From contig NZ_QXFK01000019.1 in the NCBI RefSeq assembly GCF_003581645.1, positions 310,001-374,000 of the forward strand: a stretch of DNA of 64,000 bases. The letters run 5' to 3'. The position numbers and the translations under genes were made by a program. Shown here one piece after another: positions 47,901-56,017 of the stretch; within the stretch, counting starts at the first letter, position 1, and every line of letters starts with the position of its first letter. Source of the stretch: Pelagerythrobacter aerophilus. GTDB lineage: Bacteria; Pseudomonadota; Alphaproteobacteria; Sphingomonadales; Sphingomonadaceae. Under the pieces are notes generated by a model. The model had not been told where the DNA came from. It saw nothing but the letters and a program-made list of their open reading frames with translations, and searched no databases.

Positions 47901-47919
47901 CTATAAGCATAAAATAATT
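47901..47919. promoter_or_regulatory. Recurrent AT-rich element, copy 3 (divergent promoter)
   Basis: CTATAAGCATAAAATAATT lies in the 76-bp gap between divergent amidohydrolase 2 and class V aminotransferase genes. It is the best match to copy 1. One site could control both directions. Confidence 0.5.
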
Positions 47920-47933
47920 CTATTCCGCGCAGA

Positions 47934-49127
47934 ATGTCCAGTCTCGATTCCATTGCCCAGCAAACTTCGTCGCAAAGCGATCGTCTGGAGTTCGCGCGCC
48001 GCCGCTTCACGACGCTGGAAAGGCTCGCCTACATAAACAGCGGATCGTACGGCTTGCTGAGCGACACAGTGCGCTTGGCGATCGACGATTACATGGACCA
48101 CCGGGTGGCGGTCGGCGCGGACTGGGATCTCTGGGTCGCACGGGCGGAGAGCGTCCGCGACAAGATGGCGCGGCTGCTCAATGCGAAACGGGACGAGATC
48201 GCCATCACGGCGTCGGCTTCTGCCGGCATCAATGCGCTCGCAACAGCGCTCGATTTTTCCGGCGACCGGACCAAGGTCCTGGTGAGCAACTACGAGTTCC
48301 CGACGAGCGGACAGATCTGGCACGCGCAGGAACGTCGTGGCGCCGTGGTCGAACATGTGGCGGAAGACGTATCGGGGCTCATCCCTCCGGAGCATTTCGC
48401 CGACCTGATCGACGAGCGAACACGGATCGTGGTGCTGTCGCATGTTTGCTACAGGCATGGCGGCAAGTTTTCGGACGAGAGCATCAGGGCTATCGCCGAA
48501 ATGGCCCATCGTCAGGGCGCCTATGTGATCCTCGATTGCTTCCAGTCCGTCGGTGCCCAGGCGATCGATGTGAAGAAGCTGGGCGTGGATTTCGCGGTCG
48601 GCGGAATGTACAAGTACCTGCTGGGAACGGCGGGAAGTGGTTTCCTATACGCGCGGCAGGAACGGATCGCCGATCTGGTGCCCACGGCGTCCGGATGGTT
48701 CGCCCAAGACGATGTCGGCGCGATGAATATTTTTGCGAACGAGCCGAGCCGAGCGGCCAGCCGCTTTCAGGCCGGCACGCCGCCCGTCCTGAGCTGCTAT
48801 GCTGCCGATGCCGGACTCGAGATCATTCTGGAATACGGTGTCGAAGCGATCGCGGCGCGGGTAGCAGAGCTCACCCGCTACGCGCTCAACCGGTTCACCG
48901 CGGAAGGCTTTACCGTGATGACGCCCGCAGATGAGCGCTCGCGCGGGCCGATGCTGGCTCTCAAGGCGCAGGATCCCTCCACCCTCGTGGCCAGGTTGAT
49001 CGAACAGGGTGTAGTGACATCGTATCGCGAGAGTAATCTTCGAGCGGGCTTCCACTTCTACAACGATAAAAGTGATACCGACCGGCTCGTCGACGCCTTG
49101 CGGGCCAATCGAGACCTACTCGCCTAA
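47934..49127 (+). CDS. Class V aminotransferase / kynureninase-fold PLP enzyme
   Basis: 397 aa. Fold-type I class V features: AYINSGSYGLLSDTV, AITASASAGINALATAL, AYVILDCFQSVGAQAID, and the PLP lysine in VGGMYKYLLGTAGSGFLY. The family includes cysteine desulfurases, kynureninases and isopenicillin-N epimerases. I cannot fix the reaction. Position beside amidohydrolases and a CDGSH-cupin gene suggests amino-acid or kynurenine-like cleavage. Its stop overlaps that of the convergent CDGSH-cupin gene by four bases. Confidence 0.85.
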   Translation: MSSLDSIAQQTSSQSDRLEFARRRFTTLERLAYINSGSYGLLSDTVRLAIDDYMDHRVAVGADWDLWVARAESVRDKMARLLNAKRDEIAITASASAGINALATALDFSGDRTKVLVSNYEFPTSGQIWHAQERRGAVVEHVAEDVSGLIPPEHFADLIDERTRIVVLSHVCYRHGGKFSDESIRAIAEMAHRQGAYVILDCFQSVGAQAIDVKKLGVDFAVGGMYKYLLGTAGSGFLYARQERIADLVPTASGWFAQDDVGAMNIFANEPSRAASRFQAGTPPVLSCYAADAGLEIILEYGVEAIAARVAELTRYALNRFTAEGFTVMTPADERSRGPMLALKAQDPSTLVARLIEQGVVTSYRESNLRAGFHFYNDKSDTDRLVDALRANRDLLA

Positions 49128-50188
49128 TAATTTATGCTCGGATTATCGCCGGGGTAGATGACGCCGACCACGTCCATCCCCGCTGCCCCGATGCATTCGA
49201 GGGAATGGGCGTGCTTGCGAGGCAGGAAGATCACGTCCCCGGCTGTGACATCGGTACAGCTCTCCTCGTTCCACAGAATTCCTTCGCCCGAGAGCACGAT
49301 CAGCGCCTCCTCGTAGAGATGGCGATGCATCTCCGCACGGGACTGCGGGATATGCCCGATGAACTGCGCCGCGCCTTCGAGGCCGGCCGCCTTGTCGACG
49401 AGCATCTGAAAATAGCGCGGCCCCATTTCGGAGCGCATGGTTTGATCGACGCTCACCAAGCGATTTGGGAAGCGAGCGTCAAACTCGGACGTCGGCGTCG
49501 CTACCTGCTCAAGCTCCTCGACCCCGGGAAGAGTGGAGACGAAGAGCCGGCAGTCTGCCGGACTCGCAATGCGGAACCATTCATTGGGGTGCACGTGCAG
49601 ACCGTCTCCCTCTCGAACTGCGAAGTCGCGGCCGGAGATCGTGACCGATCCGGAGCCCCGCGCGAGGAACAGGACCATATCCGCCGATCCAGTGCCGAAG
49701 GCAGGTGAAGAACCGGACTTCAACTCGACAAGGAACAGCGCCTGATGCTCAGCACCCAGTGAGCGGCTGATGATCTTCAACGTACGGGAATGCGCGCCTT
49801 GCCCGCCCGCCATCCGAGCAGGACTTGCAACATAGCAGCGCCCATCGAGCCTTGCGATCCCATCGGCAGCCGTCGTCGAGCGGCGAAGTGCCCCGCGTTC
49901 TTCGTCGCTGCGCAAATCCGTGCTGTAGCCGCCGGGAAGATTGTTGTGTGTACCGTCGCAAAACGGCGGTGTGCCGGTACGCTTGCAGCCGCAGAGAAGC
50001 ACTTCTTCGTCTGCCCGCGGCCGGTACACGAGCGGTTTGAAGGCAGTTCCTTCATGCGATCGTCCATCACAAAACGGCTGGCGTTCCGACCGGCCGCAAC
50101 GACACCAGGCTATCGGCCGATTCGCTTTGAGCTCGCGGTAATAGGGTTTGGGGCTGGCGATCACCGCTTCTTGCAGAGCGTCGCTCAT
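49124..50188 (-). CDS. Tandem CDGSH iron-sulfur motifs fused to a bicupin
   Basis: 354 aa. Residues 29-45 read CRCGRSERQPFCDGRSH (Cys29, Cys31, Cys40; His45 one residue further than usual), and residues 66-81 read CGCKRTGTPPFCDGTH (Cys66, Cys68, Cys77, His81, canonical). Two cupin domains follow. The first (about 140-235) lacks a proper HxH metal pair. The second (about 260-354) has MHRHLYEEALIVLSGEG and LPRKHAHSLE, a complete 3-His/1-Glu metal site. A Fe-S/non-haem metal dioxygenase or isomerase is plausible. Its ATG overlaps the stop of the MarR gene, so the two are coupled. Function unknown. Confidence 0.82.
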   Translation of the reverse strand: MSDALQEAVIASPKPYYRELKANRPIAWCRCGRSERQPFCDGRSHEGTAFKPLVYRPRADEEVLLCGCKRTGTPPFCDGTHNNLPGGYSTDLRSDEERGALRRSTTAADGIARLDGRCYVASPARMAGGQGAHSRTLKIISRSLGAEHQALFLVELKSGSSPAFGTGSADMVLFLARGSGSVTISGRDFAVREGDGLHVHPNEWFRIASPADCRLFVSTLPGVEELEQVATPTSEFDARFPNRLVSVDQTMRSEMGPRYFQMLVDKAAGLEGAAQFIGHIPQSRAEMHRHLYEEALIVLSGEGILWNEESCTDVTAGDVIFLPRKHAHSLECIGAAGMDVVGVIYPGDNPSINY

Positions 50189-50706
50189 TGTCGAGGCTCT
50201 TCCGAAGAGGCAGCCAGCGAATCCTTGAGTTCTGCAAGGAGGTCGTAGAGCTGCTGGCTGTGATCGGCGGACATTCCGGCAAACATGTCGGCGATCCAGT
50301 GGTGGTGCCCCGCAGCAACCTCTTTGAAGTGTGCGCGCCCGGACCGGGTGATCCGCACCAGCCAGGAGCGACGATCCTGGGGATCACGTTCCATCTGCAG
50401 GTGGCCCTGCCGCTCGAGCTGTCGGACGAGCGCCGTCAGATTTCCGCCCGACACCAGCAGCGCACGCGACAGCTCTCCCATCGTCATCCCAGCGGCGCGG
50501 CGGTCGAGAGCGGCGAGCACATCGAATCGGGGCAATGTGGTGGCAAAATCTTCCGCCAGGCGCCGGCGCAGCCGCTTCTCTATCGTCAGCGAGCATGTGA
50601 GCAGCCGCAACCACAGCCGCACCGCGGCCGGCTCAGACACCGCGTCGTAGTGCTTTTCCGCCAGGACGTAATCCGGCGCGCGCGATTTCGAACGTTCCTG
50701 ATTCAT
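50185..50706 (-). CDS. MarR-family transcriptional regulator 1
   Basis: 173 aa. Winged helix-turn-helix: LPRFDVLAALDRRAAGMTMG, GELSRALLVSGGNLTALVRQ, ERDPQDRRSWLVRITRSG. MarR proteins are dimeric, ligand-released repressors, often of catabolic genes. It diverges from the TonB receptor gene across 391 bp that hold a strong palindrome, its likely operator, and is coupled to the CDGSH-bicupin gene. Confidence 0.92.
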   Translation of the reverse strand: MNQERSKSRAPDYVLAEKHYDAVSEPAAVRLWLRLLTCSLTIEKRLRRRLAEDFATTLPRFDVLAALDRRAAGMTMGELSRALLVSGGNLTALVRQLERQGHLQMERDPQDRRSWLVRITRSGRAHFKEVAAGHHHWIADMFAGMSADHSQQLYDLLAELKDSLAASSEEPRQ

Positions 50707-50788
50707 TGCAATTCCCCTGCGTGAGACCGGAGCCGATCAAAGGTAGCTCTTAGCACCGATCAACAATCCGATCTCTGATCCAGAACGG

Positions 50789-50820
50789 CAAGAAATTTCA
50801 AGCCTTGAAGAATTTTCTTG
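50789..50820. promoter_or_regulatory. Candidate MarR1 operator (palindrome)
   Basis: The inner sequence TTCAAG-C-CTTGAA (50797-50809) is a perfect 6-1-6 palindrome, nested in an imperfect outer repeat that begins CAAGAAA and ends TTTCTTG. It is 83 bp upstream of marR1. Operators of this form are common for MarR proteins; autoregulation is inferred. Confidence 0.6.
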
Positions 50821-50834
50821 AGCTCTCTCCAGGA

Positions 50835-50856
50835 TAGTTTATACATAAAGCATATT
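50835..50856. promoter_or_regulatory. Recurrent AT-rich element, copy 4 (before the TonB receptor)
   Basis: The 22-bp stretch starting TAGTTTATACATAAA shares TATACATAAA with the reverse complement of copy 1. Both copies are followed closely by ATTGAGC on the plus strand. It lies about 240 bp before the receptor start, which leaves room for a long leader. Confidence 0.42.
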
Positions 50857-51097
50857 GAGCCTCGCGTTGCCGGAAGCTCACGAACAGCCGAGGAGAGCAT
50901 GATCGCATGATCCTCATGAGCAAAGGCCGACAGCTTCCAGGGCCCCGTGGGCCGTACCCGAGCTTGTCGAACGAGATCGGTGGAAGCCGACGCGTGGCAT
51001 CCGTGGCGCTGCCCGGTCCGACCCGGACGCCCTCAGAAACACCGATCGCAGGAGAAGAATGAGCACACGCTCATGCACGCCTTTAGGGGAGGATACT

Positions 51098-54082
51098 ATG
51101 ACGAACGTGAAAAAGCTTCGCACGCACCTGCTGGCCGGGATTGCGTCGACACTATTCGTTGCCGGAGCAGCGACACCGGTCTTTGCTCAGGAAGACTCCG
51201 CCGAAGGGGAGGACGCGGTCTCGACCGCTCCGGAGGAAGCGGCCGCGCAGGACGAGGTGATCGTCGTCACTGGTTCCAGAATTGTCTCGAAGGCGCTGAC
51301 TGCACCCAATCCGGTCTCCCAGATATCATCCGAAGAGTTCGCCCTGACGAGTTCCGCGACAGCGGAAAACCTGCTCAATACTCTTCCTCAGGTGGTTCCG
51401 GGCGAATCGGGTTTCACGAACAACGAAAGCAGCGGCGTCGCGACGGTGAACCTTCGCGGACTGGGGGAGCAGCGCAACCTGATCCTAGTTAACGGGCGCC
51501 GGTATATTTTCTTTGACGCACGCCAGGTCACGGACCTGAACACCATACCCACCGCGCTGGTAGACCGGGTCGAACTGATTACCGGCGGTTCTTCGGCGGT
51601 TTACGGATCGGATGCCGTCAGCGGCGTGGTGAACTTCATTCTCAAGGATGATTTCGAAGGCGTCGAAGCCACCGCCCAATACGATATCACCGCCCAGGGT
51701 GACGCGGCCAAGGCGAATCTCGATCTGATCGTCGGTGGAAACTTCGCCGAGGATCGCGGCAACGCGACGCTCTATCTGAACTATTTCAAGCGAGACGGCA
51801 CGTTCGCGGACGCGCGCGCGCGCTCGCAGTGCTTCCTTGAGGATACAACGGTGAACGGACAACCCGCGCTTGCCTGCGGCGGCAGCGCCGGCATTCCGAA
51901 CGGCCGCTTCGCCGGTCTCCCGCTTGGCGCCGAGCTTGCGGCGCGGCCACAGGTCCAGGCCGCGCTCGACGCGCTTGGGCTTAGCGGATTGGACGCCAAT
52001 GGTTTCAAGTATGATGCGACTGGCACGCAAGTCAGCCCGTTCGTGGTCCCCGGAGATCGATACAACTTCAATCCGGACAACTATCTCCAGCTCCCCCAGG
52101 AGCGCCGGATCATCGGGGGGATGGTAAACTACGAAATCAGCGATGGCGCCGAACTGTATGTGGAGGGCGTCTATACCAACAATATCGTTCGAACGCAGAG
52201 AGCCGCAACGCCGATCGGGGGGAGCTACCGCTTCCAGGTGAACAGTCCCTTCCTCTCGAGCGGTGTCCAGGATTTGCTGCGCGCGCTCGATGAAACCGAA
52301 GCGGATGCCGCTACCCGGAACGACGGCTTTACCAATCTCAGCATTGGGCGGCGCATCTCCGAAGGGGGGACGCGCGATGTAACCTTTGAACGCGATGCCT
52401 GGCGTGTAGTAACCGGCGTGCGAGGCGACCTCGGATCCGTTAGCGACAACTTCCTCACCGATCTGAAATATGACGGCTATTATTCCTTCGCGCGGACCAG
52501 CAATTCCACGCAGTCGGAAGGGAATATTCTCGCGGCCGCCTTCACCCAAGGCGTGACGACCGTGTTCCGCGATCCGGCATCCGGCGCGACCAGCCCCTTT
52601 CCGTTCGCCGGCGTGCCTGGCGGCGGCGAACTCGTGTGCGAGAATGAATCCAATGGCTGCGTCCCGCTGAACATCTTCGGCCCCAACATTTCCCAGGAAG
52701 GCCTCGACTTCATAACGACCCGGTCGACCAGCAGCGAGGAAGCCGAGATGCAGGTTGCGACCGGCTATATCTCGGGCAATCTGACCACTCTGCCCGCGGG
52801 CCCGGTGGGATTCGCGGCGGGTGTTGAATGGCGCGACGTGTCTGCGTTCTTCATCCCGTCGCAGGGCGGCATCGGTGACGTCGGTGAAATCTCCGGAGGC
52901 GATTACAACGTAAAGGAAGTCTTCGGTGAGGTCCGTGTCCCCGTTTTTGAAGGCTTCGAGCTGAACGGCGCCTTCCGCTATTCGGATTACTCCCTCCCCA
53001 ATGTGAACGGGGTGTGGACATATGGCGGCGGTGCCACTTGGCAGATCTTCCCTGCGCTGATGATCCGCGGCCAGTACCAGCGCGCCGTTCGCGCGCCGAG
53101 CGTGGACGAGCTCTATCGTTCGCAGTCCACCATATCGGAAGCCGCGACCGATCCTTGCGCGCTGGCATCCGCAGCGGCGCCCGGGCCCATTCGCGATCTT
53201 TGCATCGCGACCGGGGTACCCTCGGCGGCGGTGGGCAACAGCGGAATCCAGCCCAACTTCCAGCTGACCGGCATCGTTGGCGGCAACCCGGATCTGGAAG
53301 AGGAGACCACCGACACTTACACGCTCGGGGCGGTGGTCCGTCCGATGGATCGAATGGCCATCACTGTCGACTACTATAATATTGACATCAAGGACGCCAT
53401 TTTCCGGGCGCCGCTCAACGTGGTGCTCGATCTCTGCTACAACGAGTTCCAGGACATCAACAGCTTCTACTGCCAGTCGGTCGCCCGTCTGCCGGACGGC
53501 ACGATCGGCAGTCCCGGCGGCGTTAGCGCCCTCTTCGCGAATATCGGCTCAATCCAGACCGACGGCATCGACGTTGGCTTCAGCTATTCGATGGATGTGT
53601 CGTCGATCTTCGGCGGGGACAGCAGTCTGAGCCTGGCTAGCTCCGTAAACTGGCTCAACAAGTTCGATAGGAACCCCGTGGTCGATGTCGAGGGTCTGGT
53701 GAACCATTGCGCCGGCGCTTATGGTCTGACCTGCGGAGAGCCTCTGCCCGAGTGGAAAGGCACGGCCCGTGCGAATCTCATGATCGACGGCTTCACCGCA
53801 AGTCTTCGCTATCGCTATGTCGGTAAGGTGACCGACGACCGGGTCACGCGCGAACTGCTCTCCGCAGCCGATCTCGCCGTCCCGACGATCGATCCGGAAC
53901 ATTATTTCGACCTTTCGCTTTCGTGGGATGTCGAGCGGTTCACCTTCTTCGGCGGGGTCATCAATCTCACGAACAACAAGCAGACCTTGATCGGTAGCTC
54001 GCAGGAACAGCTGAACACATTCCCGAGCACTTACGATCCTCTTGGCACGCGCTTCTTCGCCGGCGCGACGGTTAGGTTCTGA
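51098..54082 (+). CDS. Large TonB-dependent receptor of the catabolic cluster
   Basis: 994 aa from ATG 51098, with ribosome site AGGGGAGGAT. Signal peptide LLAGIASTLFVAGAATPVFA. After an acidic linker and TonB box (EVIVVTGSRI), the plug reads RGLGEQRNLILVNGRRYIFF and ITGGSSAVYGSDAVSGVVNF. The long barrel ends in TRFFAGATVRF. This class in sphingomonads imports oligopeptides, sugars or other carbon sources rather than iron. No Fur-type box is seen. Regulation by MarR1 is likely. Confidence 0.9.
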   Translation: MTNVKKLRTHLLAGIASTLFVAGAATPVFAQEDSAEGEDAVSTAPEEAAAQDEVIVVTGSRIVSKALTAPNPVSQISSEEFALTSSATAENLLNTLPQVVPGESGFTNNESSGVATVNLRGLGEQRNLILVNGRRYIFFDARQVTDLNTIPTALVDRVELITGGSSAVYGSDAVSGVVNFILKDDFEGVEATAQYDITAQGDAAKANLDLIVGGNFAEDRGNATLYLNYFKRDGTFADARARSQCFLEDTTVNGQPALACGGSAGIPNGRFAGLPLGAELAARPQVQAALDALGLSGLDANGFKYDATGTQVSPFVVPGDRYNFNPDNYLQLPQERRIIGGMVNYEISDGAELYVEGVYTNNIVRTQRAATPIGGSYRFQVNSPFLSSGVQDLLRALDETEADAATRNDGFTNLSIGRRISEGGTRDVTFERDAWRVVTGVRGDLGSVSDNFLTDLKYDGYYSFARTSNSTQSEGNILAAAFTQGVTTVFRDPASGATSPFPFAGVPGGGELVCENESNGCVPLNIFGPNISQEGLDFITTRSTSSEEAEMQVATGYISGNLTTLPAGPVGFAAGVEWRDVSAFFIPSQGGIGDVGEISGGDYNVKEVFGEVRVPVFEGFELNGAFRYSDYSLPNVNGVWTYGGGATWQIFPALMIRGQYQRAVRAPSVDELYRSQSTISEAATDPCALASAAAPGPIRDLCIATGVPSAAVGNSGIQPNFQLTGIVGGNPDLEEETTDTYTLGAVVRPMDRMAITVDYYNIDIKDAIFRAPLNVVLDLCYNEFQDINSFYCQSVARLPDGTIGSPGGVSALFANIGSIQTDGIDVGFSYSMDVSSIFGGDSSLSLASSVNWLNKFDRNPVVDVEGLVNHCAGAYGLTCGEPLPEWKGTARANLMIDGFTASLRYRYVGKVTDDRVTRELLSAADLAVPTIDPEHYFDLSLSWDVERFTFFGGVINLTNNKQTLIGSSQEQLNTFPSTYDPLGTRFFAGATVRF

Positions 54083-54093
54083 TGTGCGGATCA

Positions 54094-54122
54094 GCGAGGG
54101 ACGGGGGCGCCCCCTCCCTCGC
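54094..54122. terminator. Strong GC hairpin between convergent genes
   Basis: GCGAGGGACGGGGGCG pairs with CGCCCCCTCCCTCGC with one bulged base. It lies 12 bp after the receptor stop and before the 3' end of the convergent TPR gene. It is probably a terminator, bidirectional and without a T-run. Confidence 0.65.
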
Positions 54123-54168
54123 ATAGTTCAACAAGGCCAACCGTGCGTATGCCGGCAAAGGGCGGCAG

Positions 54169-55974
54169 CTACGTCGGCACAACGTCGAACGCGACCGTTG
54201 TTCTCTCACGTTCATCCGTAAATGGCACCGTGCCGTGATACAGGTATGAGGGGAAGAGGATCAGCTTCCCTACCTCCGGTTTGACAGTTCTCGCGATTGT
54301 TTCCCGTTCGCCCAGGCCCAGCCCTGTTTCGCCGAATTTTATCCAGCCCTCCTTGCGAACTTCGTCCGCAACCGACGCGGGCACTCCGACATAATAGCAG
54401 GAACTGATCCACCCTTCCGAGTGGACATGGTTCAGATGGAACCCATCCCGCCGAAGCCTCACGGACCAAGATCCGGAAAAGCGAAAGCCGTCTGCGCGAC
54501 GTTTCAGGAAGACGTGGTCCTCATCATGCGGCAGCGCCTCGATGAAATCGGCCACGGCGGCTTCGATCATCTGCTTCAGCGCCGCTATCTCGGGCTGATC
54601 CTTGTCGAAAAGGTTGCCCATGGTCTGTGTGCCGCCGCGAAGTGTCTGCTCGAGCGGATGCTGACTTGTCACATGCAGTTTCCCCAGCGCCCGCTCCAGG
54701 CGGGAATTGAACTGCGCAACGCTGCCCCACTCCGGAGGTGGCTGAAGGACCCGGGCCGAGATAAAGCGGTCATAGTCGTTCAAAATATCGGCACGCCTGT
54801 CGCCAAGCAGGCGCCAGGCAAGCCCTTGATAGGCGATGGCCTGCTGGTTGAACGGTTCATCAGCAAGTACCGGTTCGATCGCATCAAGTGCATCGTGATA
54901 GCGACCGAGAACGATCAGGGATCGCACCAACTCGAGCCGGCAATCGGCGCCGGGATCCGATTCCGATCCGGCTTCGAGATGAGCAAGGGCGGCTTGTGCC
55001 AACCCTTCTGCCCAGCAGGCTTGCCCTAGGCGATGCCGGATCGAGGCGTTGTCGATACCCCTGGAAAGGGCGTCTTCAAGCAGTCGGATGGTGTCTCCGG
55101 TCCGGCCACCCAGGTTCAGACGATTGGCCAGATCGGCCAGAAGGCCGGAATCGCCCGGATCGTCACGAAGCACCTCCAGATAGCTGCGAAGATAATGGCT
55201 TGTATCGCCGCGCTGCCACAGAAGACGGTTCAGCGAGTCGTGGGCGTCGCGGTAACCCGGCCTCGCGCCGATCGCCGCCCGATATGCAGCGGCCGCGTCG
55301 TCCAGCCGACCGAGATCGTAGTAGCAATGGCCTAGATTATACTGAATTTCGGCAGCGGCGGGATTCGCGGCGGCGCATTCTTCCAGCAGATCGGCTGCCT
55401 GTTCGGGCTTCCCGGCCAGACGAAGCGCAACTGCGAGATTGTGCCGCGTCGGAACGCTATTCGGGCGCAGCGCTAAGGCTTTGCCGAACGCCGCGACCGC
55501 TTGCTCGAGCTGCCCCGCCGCACGCAGCGCCCGACCAAGTGCAGACCAGGCTTTGGCGTTGGTGCTGTTCGTATCGATCGCCCGACGCAGCGTTTCGCAT
55601 GCTTTCCCGTATTCACCCGCGGCGATATAGGCGAGACCCAGATTGGTGAGCGCGTCCTCATGAGACGGCTGAAGCGCCAATGCGCCACGATAGGCTTCGA
55701 TGGCGCCGGCCGTCCGCTTCAGGTCGAGCAACGCGTTACCCAGGTTGTTGAGCACGTGCGGCTGATCGGGTCTGGTTTCAAGGGATTGCCGAAACAGCGA
55801 GGCCGCTCTTTCATGATCCTTGCGGGCCCGCGCCACCATTCCAAGAAGCTGCAGCGCATCGGGCTCTTTGGGGGTAGCGAGCAGGATTTCCTCGAGGAGC
55901 ACGCTTGCCGGCCCGAGCTGGCCAGCCCGAAGGAGCTCCATCGATCGTGCCAATGCATTGCTGACAGCCATCAT
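54169..55974 (-). CDS. TPR protein with C-terminal 2OG-Fe(II) oxygenase domain
   Basis: 601 aa. Residues about 5-370 form at least nine TPR repeats (pattern ALQLLGMVARARKDHERAAS, VLNNLGNALLDLKRTAGAIE). Residues about 480-601 form a putative 2OG-Fe(II) dioxygenase: FHLNHVHSEGWISSCYYVGV holds the first metal ligands, FPSYLYHGTVPF the distal His, and a later Arg binds 2-oxoglutarate. Such proteins often accompany TonB receptor loci. It begins 43 bp after iorB and may be the last gene of that operon. The substrate is unknown. Confidence 0.85.
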   Translation of the reverse strand: MMAVSNALARSMELLRAGQLGPASVLLEEILLATPKEPDALQLLGMVARARKDHERAASLFRQSLETRPDQPHVLNNLGNALLDLKRTAGAIEAYRGALALQPSHEDALTNLGLAYIAAGEYGKACETLRRAIDTNSTNAKAWSALGRALRAAGQLEQAVAAFGKALALRPNSVPTRHNLAVALRLAGKPEQAADLLEECAAANPAAAEIQYNLGHCYYDLGRLDDAAAAYRAAIGARPGYRDAHDSLNRLLWQRGDTSHYLRSYLEVLRDDPGDSGLLADLANRLNLGGRTGDTIRLLEDALSRGIDNASIRHRLGQACWAEGLAQAALAHLEAGSESDPGADCRLELVRSLIVLGRYHDALDAIEPVLADEPFNQQAIAYQGLAWRLLGDRRADILNDYDRFISARVLQPPPEWGSVAQFNSRLERALGKLHVTSQHPLEQTLRGGTQTMGNLFDKDQPEIAALKQMIEAAVADFIEALPHDEDHVFLKRRADGFRFSGSWSVRLRRDGFHLNHVHSEGWISSCYYVGVPASVADEVRKEGWIKFGETGLGLGERETIARTVKPEVGKLILFPSYLYHGTVPFTDERERTTVAFDVVPT

Positions 55975-56017
55975 TGCTACTCACGCGCGACGGGGCGCAC
56001 CTCCGGGATTCGCACCA

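Larger units (their letters stand above)
50707..51097. other. 391-bp divergent region between marR1 and the TonB receptor
   Basis: No gene is supported. It contains a 32-bp imperfect palindrome at 50789-50820 and copy 4 of the recurrent AT-rich element at 50835-50856. Translation signals of the receptor (AGGGGAGGAT) lie directly before 51098. The right half (50900-51090) shows nothing I can interpret. Confidence 0.6.

Noticed and set aside
48089-48289. Possible extra small gene opposite the class V aminotransferase
   Set aside because: Short, Ser/Arg-rich, no start context, fully inside a convincing gene.
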